DNA of 64,000 bases from Cucumis sativus (Eukaryota > Streptophyta > Magnoliopsida > Cucurbitales > Cucurbitaceae). The position numbers and the translations under genes were made by a program. The notes under the pieces are model-generated. The model worked only from the letters and a program-made list of their open reading frames with translations. It searched no databases and was not told the DNA's origin. The stretch is taken from assembly GCF_000004075.3 (NCBI RefSeq), contig NC_026656.2:22702607-22766606 (forward strand). The letters run 5' to 3'. Shown here piece by piece: positions 1-13,362 of this stretch; the first letter of the stretch is position 1; each line of letters begins with the position of its first letter.

Positions 1-3000
1 TAATGACCAACACAACAATGGGAGAGAAGGAGATGAAAGGGAAAAGGAAAAATGAAATAAAATTGGAATTTGTTAAAAGGAAAAAAGGGCTAATTAAGAG
101 AGGAAATATTAAAAGAAGAAGAAGAAGAAGAAGAAGGGAAAGATATTCCCAAGAAGATGAGGAAGAGGGTTTCCCGTTGATGCTGTTTTCAAAGGGGGAG
201 AAAAAAGAAAATAAATAAATGAGTTTTTTTTAATCATTTTTAATTTTTAGACTTGTTTTGTCTTTTTAAATTAAAAGTGAGACAAAAACCAAAACGAAGC
301 AAGAGAGTAGGAGTTCCTTTTTGTTTCACACGTTGGGTTCTTCACTTTGTCTTTCTCCTTTCTCCCATAACACCAAACAAACACAATCACACAATCCAGA
401 AAATGTTTCAACAATCCGTCAATTTTCTCAAACAACCTTATATGTCTTACCATTTACATTCGATGTTTATTATGTTGTAGCAACATATTGCATAATTGTT
501 TAGGGTTTAGGATAACCTAATTTCACTTTTCTTCCTTCTCTCCAATTGTTCTTGTGTGTTTGAAATTTCCAGACTCTATTATTAAATATTATTACTCTTT
601 CACCCATTGACAACATCAACCTCACAAAACATTCATAAATTTTTTTGTTTTCTTAATGCTTGTAATGTTTTTCCAAATATATATTTCTAGTCTTTGTTGT
701 ATTTAGTTTCTAAAACTTTAAGATTGTTTATCAATTAGTTCTCGATTTTTTTAAAATGTTTAAAACATCCCCAAACCATCTTTGACAACTTTTAATTAAT
801 TATCTAAAATGTTAACGAGTGTATCTTTAATAAATAATAATTTTAAAGAGAGGAGATAATTTCTAATTTAAAATAATAGAAAATGACTCCATTAATCTTT
901 GAAATCTAATTTAAAAATTTTAATTACTAAAAATGGTAAAGCTTTGTTGAAGTAAGTATTATTATTATTGCTTTATATAAATGTAAAACGATATCATCCC
1001 ATTCAACTCAAGGTTTCATATAAAATATTAAAGTATAGAAAAAGAATGGAAAAAATGTGATTGGGATTTGTTGGCAATTTAAGAGGTTGAAGAGTTAATA
1101 TTAAAGAAAGGATGAGAAAAATGAAGGGTGTTTAGTTTGAAAATAGAGGAGAAAATAATTGTAGGATATGGGGAGCTTTTATGAACTCCAGCTAAGCTTG
1201 ATTTAGAAGGCAGTATAATAAATCCAAAAATTTCCTATTTGCAAAATAATAATAAGAACAATAATAAATAATAAATCCAAAAAAATTAAAGAAATAATTA
1301 ATCGGCGGAGGCCCGGCAACTGGCAAACTGCATCCTTTTATTCGATTCCATCCATAAATATGATAATTGTGGGAGGGATATCAATATTGATCATAATATA
1401 AATTAATATGAGTAGGGCTTATTAAGAGTGACACTTGTCTAATACATTGGGTTATAAAAAAATATATTATTTTATGTCATACTTTGGTCTTATCTTTCAT
1501 AATGCACGTTAAAATATTTTATCAAAATTCAATTTAGGAGAGCAACAAATTAAAGAGAATACATTTAAATAATAGGACGATGCTCGTGATGGATCAGCCC
1601 ATAATGTGGTTAATAGAATAAAAATAAAATTAATTTATTATATGGTTCATTTTGTAAATTAATATAATTATTATTTCTTCTCTTAAAAAACAAATGACAA
1701 ATGGGAACATTTGGATAGCAAATATCAAATAATGCTGGTAAATGTGTATTAGCTAACACAGCATTGACTAAATGACATGTCTCCTCACCCAATTTCAGGT
1801 TCATGGCTTTTGTCCAAAGATTCCTAGTAGGTAGGATTAATGGGAAAAGAAAAGAAAGAGAGAGAAACCACTTTCTTCTTTCTTTCTTTTCTTTTTGGTT
1901 AAGCTCATGAGCTTTTAGGGTTCTTTCTTTATATAATGCTTTTTCTAATATAACAATGGTCAACAACAAATCTTTAAACCTTCAACATTATGATAAGAGA
2001 CAACGTGTCAACTGAACTATGCTTAATTATTTTGACTCTAGGTATATACATTTGATCTTGTTGACACGATTAATATAACTCAACTAATATAAAGTGTGAA
2101 CTATTGATTCAAGAGGTCGCACAATGGATGATTGCATATTGTTGGATATGTGTGTTATTAGGTTAGGTCTTGAAATGTTAAAAACTTAGTATAGTAGCAA
2201 TAATAATTACAACCATGCTTTTAAGAGCTACAACTTATATATGTTTGGTAGCGTTTTATGATGTTCAATAATCTCGTGATTGTAAACAAAATAACTCCTT
2301 GCTGATGTTCAATCACATGACCTGTAAACTAGAGATGTTAATTGTACGCACGTCTACAACCAACAAATCCTAACCTCATGTTGATATTTCAATGGTACAT
2401 GTAAGATCTAAATGGACCAATGAAAAAGTTTTTGTAATTTTGTTTTAAAAATGGTAAATAAAATACAATCACCATTATCAAACAAGTCTGTTTCTTGAAT
2501 ATAATCAAATGTGATTTGGTGTCTGATTTAATCTTAAATACCAATATGGACCAACATTAATTTAGACTAAAACATTCACAAAATTGTGATATGAACTTAA
2601 TTGCTAATATTTTGCGATTGCTTCGAAAAATATAGAAAATGCGACCTGTCAGATTTGCATTTCTTCTTAAAATTATTGTATTCGTAGTTGTTAAATTGCA
2701 AGTAGGCAAAGAGCTAGGTTAGAGGTATTGATTTCTACATTAATTAGTTTTCACAACTAATGGTTTTTTTTAATTAATTATCAAATATTGTTGAATATAT
2801 ACAACTACATGCTAAGCCAATAAAGTCTTAAAGTGGATTTGGAATAATTTACAGAAAAAATGTTTATTAAAAATGCATTTTTTTTATAAATATTATTATA
2901 ATAGATATTCGTATTATATCCCTTATCCATTATGTTCAGTGTCACTCTCTCTTTCATCCAACTCTTATGTCACGTATCTTTGAAGATGCCAGCTCTTAGT

Positions 3001-3300
3001 GTTCATGTAATTCACCTCATGCTTGCCAAATTGCCTATAAAAATTGGCATTTGATGAGATTGGATTATCATACATATTGGTGGAATTCCAAATAACTTGG
3101 AGAAAGTGGAGGAAATTGGATAATTTTCTTTTCTTTCTTTCCTTATTTTCTTAATTAATTATTATTTATTTTAATATTATATTTCTCCAATATTTGTGTC
3201 CCAATTGTAAACCCTAAACCTAACATTTTTTAATAATATCTAAGTGTTAAAGGAAGCCAAAGTTTAATGTTAATTTGTTGTTTGTGTTGTTTAGCTAGAT
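1..3300. other. AT-rich intergenic DNA
   Basis: I see no gene here. The stretch is AT-rich with short low-complexity runs, including a GAA trinucleotide microsatellite at about 113-136. The small open frame over that microsatellite (3-218) is almost all Lys, Arg and Glu and looks like a by-product of the repeat. CT-rich tracts occur near 330-370 and 3120-3145. Confidence 0.6.
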
Positions 3301-3329
3301 GCTCTTATTGAAGAAAGGGTTAAAGAAAA

Positions 3330-3900
3330 GTCAAAGTGTTGAGGTTTTGAGAGGTTGGGCGGCCCATAGAAGGAAAGAAAGAAAGATAAAGTCGATTTGT
3401 GGCTAAGTATTAGAGGACTAGACGTTGTGGACATGCTAGGCAACCAAAAGGTGTTGAAAACCTCTAAGAACGTGTCTAGGCTTCAAGGCAAGTTGTTATG
3501 CTTATTGCATGTGAGAACCTCTCAGAACATTGTCCTAGGCGGCCAAGGCACACCTAGGTGAGAACACTAGGCATCAAGGGCAAGGCAAGCTAAGTGTTGG
3601 GTCAAGCCAAGAGGACCATGCATGACGATCCATGCAGCCAAGAGCATGCGAGGAAGGCTTGTGGCCAAGGCTTGTGAGGTTAGCTATGTGGCATGGTCTT
3701 GTTAGGAGACTTTGGGAGAGAAGCCAAGTTGCTAGGCGTTTTGGAAGTCTCTCAGGCGTTCAAGGCAGACGGTTGAGTGGAGGACATGCCATGCCTCATC
3801 CAGGAGCACCTCATCACTCGACCCAAGGCGATGACGTGAAGCCGACCAACATCATTCTCCTTCTAATGACACCTGTCGATCCTGTTTAACCTAAACTCTT
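3330..3900. repeat. LTR-retrotransposon-derived repeat fragments
   Basis: This block is richer in GC than its surroundings. The stretch 3335-3730, with words such as GAGGTT, CTAGGC and AACCTC, resembles 9030-9500, 18290-18620 and 37390-37640. The stretch 3775-3890 resembles the first 100 bases of the TGTCACACC-type LTRs at 4103 and 7389, including a shared GTGAAGCC word. No coding domain is visible. Confidence 0.55.
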
Positions 3901-4102
3901 ATTTATCTCTTGTAAAAACATAAACATTGAAGAAAATAAAACATCTAAAACTTGAATAATAAATAAACCTTTAAAAAGCAACTTTAGATTTATCCAACCT
4001 ATGGACAACCTGTTTAAAACAAGTCTTACATAGACATGAATAAGTTTAGAGTTTTATCTACACAACACTATTCCATAATATAACTCAAAAGTTCTTTACT
4101 AG

Positions 4103-6383
4103 TGTCACACCCCATCCCGAGCACCTGCTCACTCGACTCAAGACGTAGGGTGAAGCCAACCGATGTCATTATCTCTCTGAATAACATCAGCAGACCCTAA
4201 TAACTATAACTCTTAACAACTAAAATAGCTTAGACAAAATAAAATTTATGCAGCAGAAGCTACGAGAAATAAACTTGAAACACTTTGTAATCGAGGCTAA
4301 ATGCGATTGATTACAAACTTTAGTTACAGACCAAACAAAAGTTATACAATTTTTCCAAATATCATGTTTCAACACTTTTCATAAACATGCTTGATGAATA
4401 GAAATAAGGCTTATCACAACTTTATAGTTATTTCAAAGCATAATTAAATAATGTCTTGTAAAGACATTTAGAATTGTTTATTTAAAAGTAATTTTGTTAC
4501 TCATAAATCATTTATTTTTCACTCACTGATCGCGGATCAAACCCTTGGTTGATAAGCTTGCTTGATTTTCTATTGTCCTCAAAATTTCAGCTTCAGATTC
4601 CAATAGATAAACTCTACAGCCTTCTGGAAGTATACGTTGTTTAGAAACACCTGTTTTCTAACCTTTCTTGCTTTCTGTAACTAAAACTCAGCCCTCCCTT
4701 ACTCAAATTAAACGAGCAGCCCCATCGTAGAAAATAAACTCAAAATGGAAACTTTTGAGAGTAATATCATTCAAAACGCACGAGTGAACTATGAGAAATC
4801 CAATATTGAAACTTGCCTATTTTAGAGTCCATTGCATGAATTTACATTAACACCTCATCCTTGCTCACCTTAAACCTTATTTGTCCAAACCACATAGCTA
4901 TCTTCCAAGACCATCTAACCTAGTTTCTTGCCCAGACTATATAACCCAACTTCAAAAAGTTATAACATAAAATCTGTAACTCTTTTGATAAAACTTCCTT
5001 CTGCAAAGTTTCTCTAAAATGAGTTAATTTTCTTACCGCAAAATTGTAGAGGAAAATGTCAAACTATGCGTTATGTAGCCTTCTAGGAGTGCGTCTTACT
5101 CAGATTCACTTGCGAATAGACCTTCTCGCCTTCTCTTATCCAAAACACCAACTTTCTCATATCCAAAATGCCCAGCAGCCTTATGCAATAAACTAGACTC
5201 AAATTTTGAACTTTCAAAACTAATTTGAGTGAAAATTCTCAAGTGTTGTGAGAAACTCCTTTTTCAAGTTAGCTACAATTCCCAACCTCTATGATCCTTC
5301 TTTCTCGCCAACCTTAAACACTCAAAAACTCTTTCTAACATTTATAACTATTTTGCCAAGCCAAAACACCTAAAGTGTTATTCTTTGATACTTAACCTAA
5401 TTTTTTTTTTTTTAACATCTTAAACTCTTTGGAAAATCTATAGTACCTAAAGTTTAGGTCTTACAACTAGCTTATTTCAGACAAAACAACTAAATCTTTT
5501 ACTAAGTTAGTTACAACCCAAAAACTGCATGAATGGAATGAGCCATACACAAAATGCCATGTCAAACTTCGAACAGAGTAGGTGAAACTCTAACAGGCAC
5601 CAGAACCACGATCTCTACCTATAAGGGAAATGAAACATTGAAGGGTAAGCTATAAAGCCTTGTGAGTGACAACTTTTAAAAACAAAACATGTTTATTGAA
5701 AACTGTGAGCAATAAGTGAACTTAGCAAAGTAATTCTTTTCTCAACTTAATATTCAAACCTTTCTCTTTTTTGTCTTGCTATACCATGAAACTCTTGGCG
5801 CCAGTAGCATCCTATCTCATTATAGCTATCATTTGATGAAAAATCTAGGTGTTCATAGAGGCCCCCATCTCTTACCTAGTCTATGTGATAAAAACTCTAC
5901 ACATCTACTAGATACCCTCATCACATGATCTATGTGATAGGAAAATCTCCCCCGTAGGGTTGCTATCAACTCAGAACATCTCGATATAGACTAAAACATA
6001 TTCAGAAATCTCATGCTAAAGCTTTCGCTCAATTAAGTTAGCATGCTCATAAAACCTTTTGAATCAAGCAAGTCTCAAATCTAGCTTTGCTTAAATAGTT
6101 TATTTGCTCAAATACTTTTATAACTTAGCACTCAATCACATATTAATAAATCTCACTTTTAAAGAAATATTTCTCAATTTAAAGCTTTAGAAATTCAGCT
6201 CAAACATGTCTTTCTCATAAACTTGCCCTAACAAGCACGCAAAGGGGGCGCGACGCGATGTCCATAACCAAAGGCGCACGACATGCTGAGCCCATTGGGC
6301 AAGCATGCAACAAGACGTTCTGAAGGTCTGTTTGCGCTTGTGTTGTCCGTCGCCCATGCCCAACAGCCAGTCATGTTATGACA
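4103..6383 (+). repeat. Candidate solo LTR, TGTCACACC family
   Basis: The block starts with TGTCACACCCC and appears to end with TTATGACA, giving matched TGTCA/TGACA ends. It is flanked by CTAG on both sides (4099-4102 and 6384-6387), a four-base candidate target duplication. It contains the sub-blocks seen in other family members, such as the CACGATCTCTACCT word near 5608. It has no protein-coding domain. The part from about 5045 to 5440 has an inverted copy at 37375-37815. Nested insertions may have contributed to its length. Confidence 0.5.
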
Positions 6384-6399
6384 CTAGTTTTAGGCAACT

Positions 6400-7349
6400 T
6401 TGGTGTTTTTAAGACTTTTTAGCCAAGTCTTGATATTTTCTGATTTTAGAGGTTTAAAATGAGTTTGAATTATTTTATTTCAGGGCAAGAGGAGATTAGA
6501 AAATTCTATAAGCTAAGGAATTAGCTACCATTTGTAAGTGACAAAAATGAATTTAAAAGTGATTTCTAAACATGATTTACTAAATTTATGTCTAAAGCAT
6601 GATTTGAGTTAACTATTTTAGAACCATACCTGATTTACATCCACGATTTTCAAAGCATGAGTTTGATTGATGAGTTTAGTGACAATATTTTCTTATACAA
6701 TGATTTATGAGGAAGCATATGAATACTGAGTTTCTGAAAGTATAGATGTTCAGGGTATAATAAAAGAAAGAAATGTTTAAGACAGATGCTTGAGTTTGAA
6801 ATTATCTATTTGCTTTGCTTGCTTAAAAAGTATTTGTTTAAGTTGTTTCTTACTCAATGATTTATTAATCAAGTTTAGTTTAAAAAACTAGTCACTCATT
6901 AAGCTTTAGCTCACCCTTTCCAAAAATGTTTTCTTACTTTCCAGGTAGAGATCGTGGACCCAACCCTTGACTTCATTTGCCTATCTGCTAGAGTTTCTTA
7001 AGTTTCGTACTAGTATGTGTTGTTTCAATTGTGTATTCCGGTCTATACAAAAGCTTGGTTCAGTTGTGCTAGTTGTGGGTTATAAAGTGTCAATAAGTTG
7101 TTTAAACTTCAGTTTATTTGTAGCGGTTGTTTATATGTCTATATTAGTCTTATTTTGATTGTTGTAAGCTTGGGCTTCACTATGTATTTATATAGATTTT
7201 GTTTACATTTCCGTTGTGTTGTATATTCTATGTTAATTTAGTTTAAGTTATAGAAGTGTCATCATGTATTGTTAGAAGGAGAGTAATATCTATTGGCTTC
7301 ACATCATCTTTTAGGCTGAGTGTAGGTGGTCTATAAGGGGGGTGTGACA
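6400..7349 (-). repeat. LTR fragment, TGTCACACC family, minus orientation
   Basis: Read on the minus strand, this segment starts with TGTCACACCCC at 7349 and shares the GTGAAGCC and CACGATCTCTACCT words with the plus-oriented copies. The stretch 6890-6970 matches 17990-18080 closely on the same strand, both ending in GGTAGAGATCGTG. The stretch 6440-6600 resembles 61450-61600. No protein domain is visible. Confidence 0.5.
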
Positions 7350-7388
7350 TCAATTGTCCCTCATTTTTACAATACATTATGCACACGA

Positions 7389-7640
7389 TGTCACACCCCC
7401 TCCTAGATCACCTACTCTCGATCTGAGAGATAGTGTGAAGCCAACACACATTGTTCCCTCCTAAATGACGTAAGCTTATCCTTAACTTTTAACTTTAAAA
7501 CAATTTGCTAGTGGAAGCTAATAAGAGTTATAATAACCAAATCTTAGAAAGTCCCAAAGGTCCTTAAAAATTTTGGGTTTTACAATTCTCATCCCTGCAA
7601 GAAAATTTGTCCTTGAAATTTGACAACGCTTCTTTTATTC
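7389..7640 (+). repeat. Truncated LTR start, TGTCACACC family
   Basis: This is a third copy of the family's first 100-250 bases, again TGTCACACCCC followed by a GTGAAGCCAAC word. Similarity to the other copies fades after about 7640. It lies 40 bp from the end of the inverted copy at 6400-7349, so the two form a tail-to-head inverted arrangement. Confidence 0.45.
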
Positions 7641-7849
7641 GAAATATTTTTACATAAACCTAGTTGTATTTTACATTATCATACATATTTACATCAATAA
7701 ACTTAAACAACCATCAAAATAACACGTGGTTACTCTATATTGTTCTCTTTTGTTTAATGTTACTATGCTCTCCTTCCCTTGATAGAGAAATTCTTGATCA
7801 GTTACTTGTCTATGACTCGACTCGCAAGTCCTTTTGCGTCTTTAATATC

Positions 7850-8930
7850 AAAGATAGAACACGAGACATGCACAGTGGAAACACATGATCTATTTTACCC
7901 TAATTGCAACTAAACTATTTAGAAATTAACATGCATATATGAATACTCTAAATAAATAAAATTAGGGTTAATAGAAAATATACCTTCAAAGCCTTTTGAT
8001 CCTTGTAATCTTCTCACAAACTCGAACCCGAGACCATCACTAGTATTGACATGCTATTCTTTGAACTTAGAAACGGATTATGGGTCCTAATAAGTGAAAA
8101 AGTTAAGTGAGAAAGATGAAATTTGGAGGAAAGTTGGGAGAACTTAGGTAAAAATTGAAAAAATTAAGTGAGAAAGATGAAATTTGGAGGAAAGTTGGGA
8201 GAACTTAGGTAAAAATTGCACTCTTTATTTTTTAATTTCAAAAATCAAAATTGTCAAGATTTTTTTCAATTTTGAAAACAAGCCTTTAAATAGACAAAAG
8301 ACATGCAACTATTCCATGTGAAAATTTACCTAAGTCCAACACCTCACATTCCATTCATTCTTAGTGGGCTAGGTGTTTACATTTCATGTAGCCACTTATC
8401 CCACTATGCTTTAGTGAGATTGTCTAGAAAAATGTTGAATTTTTTCACTAACTTTAGCCAAAAGGCAATATGGTCATTTGATCATTTAAATCAAAGTCGA
8501 ACTTTGACTTGTTCAAGTAAAAAATCAACATTTTGAGTTTTTATCATTTTGTTCGTCTTGACTAATTCTAACATTCCGAATATGAATTCACGTTTATTTT
8601 TTCAAAATTCAAATCTCATTTGAATATAAAGTCAGTCAAAGTTTAACTTTTCAAAGTCAAACTCAACCTTCAGACTTTTTTAGCTTTCAAATATGAATAA
8701 ATTCATATTTTTAATATTTATATCACATTTTAATATAAAGTTCAATCTCAAACTTATAATTGACGTTTATATCACATATATTTGTTGGTTTCTCTCTCTT
8801 TACCTAATTTAAACCATTACAATTATTCCAAAATATTGTTCTAAGTTAGCTCGATATAAGCAAGTAGGGGAGCCTAATGGACGTATAGATCATGGACTCC
8901 ATTGATATGAGATATCAGGCTAATTTGTAA
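7850..8930 (+). repeat. Dispersed repeat, copy A
   Basis: This segment aligns by eye along its length with 32180-33170 in the same orientation. Shared landmarks are the CATACC/ATATACC word followed by a run on Ser/Leu-like codons, CACTAGT-TTGAC, CTAATAAGTGAA, the paired TCAAAGTTTGACTTT words and TTGTTGGTTTCTCTCTCTTTACC. No open frame matches a protein. It is probably retrotransposon non-coding sequence. Confidence 0.5.
8103..8218. repeat. 61-bp tandem duplication
   Basis: A 55-base block (8103-8157) is repeated almost exactly at 8164-8218. The duplicate is absent from the matching place in repeat copy B (about 32420-32480), so it arose after the two copies diverged. Confidence 0.85.
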
Positions 8931-9029
8931 ACTTCAAACCCTAAGAAACTCGAGTTATGTGAAGAGGTTAGTTTTAAGTGAAGTTAAGATGAAAATGTAA
9001 TCTTAAGAAATGTCATTTTAAGTGTGTCA

Positions 9030-10000
9030 TGGTAGGTGATAAGAAAGAAAACTAAGAAAGAGTGGTTAAAAAGTTAAAAGAGGTTAAGTTCAAAAGTGAG
9101 AAATTTGACAACGTCCACAAACTAGGTGTTTTAGGCTTGATAGGTGAGCAAAAGAGAGGAAGATAACATCTAAAGACGTTATTTGGGCGAGTTGAGATGA
9201 GCGAGGTGACCAAAGACAAGTGAGGAGTGGTGCCCAAGAAGGGTAGGATAACCTCTAAGTTTGCTAGGCAAAATGATCTGGCTAGAAGAGAAGGCTTATC
9301 TTGAGTGGTTAGGTGAGGGACGAAGAGTGTCACTAGGTATTAAGCTAGATGGGCAAGAGCTTGAAGACTTTGTCCATATAAGTTAGTGAGGCATAGAGAA
9401 GTAGGCGTGGAGGCCGGGGCACACGAGATAAGGCTAGCAACCATATCAAAGGAGGTTACCAAGGCGTTCCAAAGGTCCAAGGCATTTTGTTTAGGCATTT
9501 TGAGTGAAGTTGGGTGAGATAGTAATACATGAAAGGAAAAAGAAAACCTAATTAGAAAAAGGAATTTGAGTCAAAAGAAGGGACAAACTATTCCTAGATG
9601 GAATTTCTCTCATTTTACTAGTGCGTTTTGACTGAAACTACTCCCAAAAGTTCACAAATTAAGTGTAGTTTCTAAGTTGCAACTATTAATTAAATTTGAG
9701 GAGAGGAAGGTTGAGTTTGAGTCAAAAGAAGAGAGAAAGATCATTTTTAGAAGAAATCTGAGAAGTTGATCCACAAGAACGACGGGGCTCAAACAAAGCT
9801 GTGGTCTTGGGTCGCTACTTTGGACGGGGGAGAAAATATTGAAAACATAAGCTGAAAGCTTAGTGAGTAGCAAGTAATTTGATACAAATATCTGTAAAAA
9901 TATGCTTAATAAGATGTGTAAATATACATGATTTGATTAATACATTTAAAATTTCTATTAATTTAAAAATAATATTTTTAAATTAATAGAATCTCATGAT
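9030..10000. repeat. LTR-derived repeat fragment
   Basis: The stretch 9030-9550 shares the GAGGTTA/AACCTCTAAG/CTAGGC vocabulary with 3335-3730, 18290-18620 and 37390-37640. The part 9690-9880 resembles other LTR interiors, with a GAGTAGCAAG word where the family has GAGTGAC. The open frames of 70-93 codons on the minus strand have no recognisable domain. Confidence 0.4.
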
Positions 10001-10455
10001 TCTCTCGTACTCACTTTCCTACCCCAAGAAGGAAAAAAAGTTATAAATATCTAGAAGAAAAAATTTTCTTTAATCAATGAATTAATATAAAAAGAGAAGC
10101 TAATGCTTTTGCTCTCTACAAAAAGAAAATAGTTTCTCTTTAAACTTTTTCTCATCCCAATTGGTTTCCACAAATCAATCTCATCCCAAAAGATAGGAAG
10201 ATCTCCAATAGGTGGTGTTTCAATTTGGAGATTTACTTTGTAAATTCAAAAACATAAACAAGTAAGTTTTTCTTTCTCTAATCTATAATAACTAGAAAGC
10301 ATCCTTAGCCTTTAAGTCTTAATAAGAAACTTTGTTTCTATATTATTTTGTCATTGTACTAGTATTTTAGGATTTTTAAATTAAATTGAAGAATGGTTCT
10401 GTAAAATCTTCTGCTGCAATGGCCTTTTATCTCTTCAGTTACGACGATTAAGTTG

Positions 10456-10828
10456 AATTACAACAACAAGAAAAAGGAGATCTCCCGATGCACAAAAAAG
10501 CAACGAGAGATTCTCTCCTCACACATAAATGACTGTTGAGACTAGGGTCAGAAAAAATTTGTTGGGAAAGGCTCTTTTAACGCACAACATTCTGTGTCGG
10601 AAGATCCTCTATTTTTTAAAAGAAAAATAACTACCATTTAATAATCAAAGATATGTAAAGAAAAAAAAACAATTAATCCCTAAAGCAAAAGAAGAAAAAA
10701 AAAAGAACAATGGCTGACTGACGACGAGGGACAATAGATGGAATTGAAGAATTAACGGTGAACGAAGTTGAAGATCGGACAGTGGACGGCAATTGGATTC
10801 TGAAATCTTTAAAGTAATTAATTCCTAA

Positions 10829-10859
<31 letters not shown>

Positions 10860-11587
10860 GAAGAAGAAGAAGAAAAAGAAAATGAAGAACAATGACTTGT
10901 TGGCGACAAGGGGCGGTAGACGAAAGTGAAGACCGAACGACAGAAGAAGGTGAAGACCAGACGATGGACGTCAATGGAATTCTAAAATCTCTTCCTCTAT
11001 TTCTTGTTTTTTTCGTTGGAGTGTCTCCCTCTCTCTTATTTTCGAATGGTTTGAAAATAAGTTTACATACCTGATAAATGGGTTTTAAAGGGAAACTCCC
11101 AAGGCTGGTCGGGGGTGTGTCAAGAATTCATGCACCAAGCCTGACACCATTAGGTATGGTGACTGGTAAAGTTAAATATATTAAAAAAATTATAAAATTT
11201 TTCCGATGTCATGTATAACGGTGTCGAGAGAAGTTAAATATATTTAAAAAATTATAAATTTCTCCCGATACCATGCATAACGACATTGAAAAAAGTTTAA
11301 TATAATAAAAGATTTTAAACTTCTTCTGACGCTGTTATGCATGATGTTGGGAGAAGTTCAATATATTAAAAAAACAAACTTTTCCCGAGACCATTATGCA
11401 TAACGACGTCGAGAAAAATTTGATTTTTTTATTATATTATCTTATACCGACGTCGCTTTATCTCTCGTCAAAATTGTCAACCTTTCTCAACGGAGCTTCT
11501 ACGACGTTCAGAAGAAATTTTTTCTCCCAACATCACTTATCTTAGGATTCATGCTGTGCGTCAGGAAGTACATATTTTGTTGTAATG
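10456..11587. mobile_element. Candidate non-autonomous CACTA-like DNA transposon
   Basis: The left edge reads ATTACAACAACAAGAAAA and the right edge, on the other strand, reads CATTACAACAAAATATG, so the ends are approximate inverted repeats of the CACTACAA type. Inside the right end (11150-11460) lie four or five diverged repeats, each containing GAGAAGTT-AATATATT and a TGCATAACG word. Such subterminal repeats are typical of CACTA (En/Spm) elements. No transposase is visible. The first two bases of the canonical CACTA end are altered, so the assignment is tentative. Confidence 0.4.
10668..10990. repeat. Tandem duplication with internal poly-A run
   Basis: Two copies of a block of about 150 bp follow each other: 10668-10815 and 10816-10990. 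Both run from TAATYCCTAAAGCAAAA through GAAGAACAATGRCT to an AATTCT-AAATCT word. The second copy has an expanded A-run followed by GAA repeats (10832-10880). The block lies inside the candidate CACTA-like element. Confidence 0.65.
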
Positions 11588-11599
11588 TACTCATCTAAC

Positions 11600-13020
11600 A
11601 AGAGAAGTATCTTTTCTACTACTTCTTGCGCCTCACTTATTGTCTCACCATATCTTTTCATTTCATTTTCTATTGATAGCAATCACCATATATTTTCATT
11701 TCATTTTCTATTGATAGCAATATTGAAGTATAATCTTAAACTGATTTAGACTCGTTCATATATAGTGATTCATAATCACTTCTCAATTAACTTGATCTAC
11801 TCCTTCACATATTCTCCAAATTTTGTCATGCTTAATGTGAAACACTTCTTTAGAAATCTTCTCAAAATTTGGATCATCAACCAATTGATAAATTATGGTG
11901 AGTCTTTGGATTTTTCTATCTTGTATTTTGCGAAGTTTCTTGACTTAAAGTTGTATCACTTTCTAGTTTTACATAACTATCATTAATAATGTCTCACACA
12001 TCTTGTGAACCAAGTAGAAGCTCTTTCATTTAAATACACCAAATTGCTATAATTTTCTTCTGCAAGTCGAGATACTCGGAAGGAACTACATTGCTGTTTT
12101 CCATTTGAAAACCAATTTTTGAAACTTTAAATTGAAGCTCTAATACCACTTTGTTTTCTATTGAAAAACAATTTTTAAAACTTGGTTTTAAACTGAAGCT
12201 CTAATACCACTTTGTTGGAAATGTGTGAATATCACTTTGTTGAAAATGTATGATCCCTAGAAATGCCCTACCCACGATGAGGCAAGAAGGAAGAAAGGCA
12301 GCAAGTCTTCCGATCCTCTGTCTTTCATCCACATATTCAGATTCCGATCCAGCTGGCATAGAAGGCGAGATTCAATTGAGTCACCTAAACTAAGAAAAAA
12401 CTATTAATCCTGAATTCAGAAAATGCAGGATCACATAAAAGCCAACTCCATTTTTCAGTTTCACATAAAAGCCAACTCCATTTTTCAGTTTCCATGGAAC
12501 TTAGAGATGAAATTGAGTGGAAGGTGCAAAGAATATTGCAAGGTCAAGAAAGAAAGTTTTGGACATGTCCGAAGGACTATTCGCTATCCTAGTAAGACCC
12601 ACTCGGGACACTCCAAATATAAATAGTAATTACCATATAGCATTTTGAGAGAAAATGAAAGACTTACTTGGAAGAAGAAAATGAAAGACTTACTTGGAAG
12701 ACTCTTCTGCTAACCCTTTTTGTGTATATTCTTCTTCACTCGGTTGCCTTTTCAATAACACCTATCAACAGTGTATCAATCCTATTTGTAGGATTTTATT
12801 ATGAAAAATATAAAATGCATACCTCACCACACAATTTACATAACAATTAAAATCCTCCACTAAATTTAACATTTAACTTACTTAATTTAAGTCACATCTT
12901 TGAATTCTTTTTCCTATTCGAAGATTTGAATTGGTGATATTATCCTCGTTTGAGTTGAATTAAGTTCTTTGTCTTATTTTCAATTTATAATTACTATCCT
13001 TTTTTAAACTAACTTATCCA
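11600..13020. other. Intergenic DNA with short duplications
   Basis: I see no gene. Three small tandem duplications are clear: a 38-base unit around 11645-11720 (CACCATAT to AGCAAT), a unit around 12100-12200 containing GAAGCTCTAATACCACTTTG, and a 32-base unit at 12433-12495 containing AAAAGCCAACTCCATTTTTC. Confidence 0.6.
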
Positions 13021-13021
13021 T

Positions 13022-13362
13022 AATGTTAATAGTATTGGGGAATATAGTGATATTATGGGTATTAACATTAATATTAAATACTATTATTATTAGCATTATA
13101 TATAATAATAGTTATAAGGTTGAAAATACAGCAGTAGCCACTGCAGCGCCATGTACAGACCTACAGTTGTGGGGGAATCAACATCTCCTTACACCTTATC
13201 CTTACCATTATTATTATTAGTCACCCTTGTATTTTAGTTATTTTGACACATATACATATTTCTTGGTTTTTTTATGTTATATATTTCTTCGGTTTTAGTT
13301 TATGTGGCCGCCTCCAAGTCCACCACCAAGCCAACACCTCTTTCTCCTTGGTGTTCTCCACT
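13022..13362 (-). other. 3' flank shared by glycine-rich genes 1 and 2
   Basis: The stretch 13060-13160 resembles 21770-21855, beyond the stop codon of the second glycine-rich gene; both contain ATAATAATAGTTAT followed by AGGTT-AAAATACA. The duplication that made the two genes therefore included at least 300 bases of downstream sequence. Confidence 0.55.

Noticed and set aside
3-218. 71-codon Lys/Arg/Glu-rich frame at the left edge
   Set aside because: It is built over a GAA microsatellite and purine-rich DNA, without a domain.
10673-10909. 78-codon frame with a long phenylalanine run
   Set aside because: The phenylalanines come from the A-run inside a tandem duplication.
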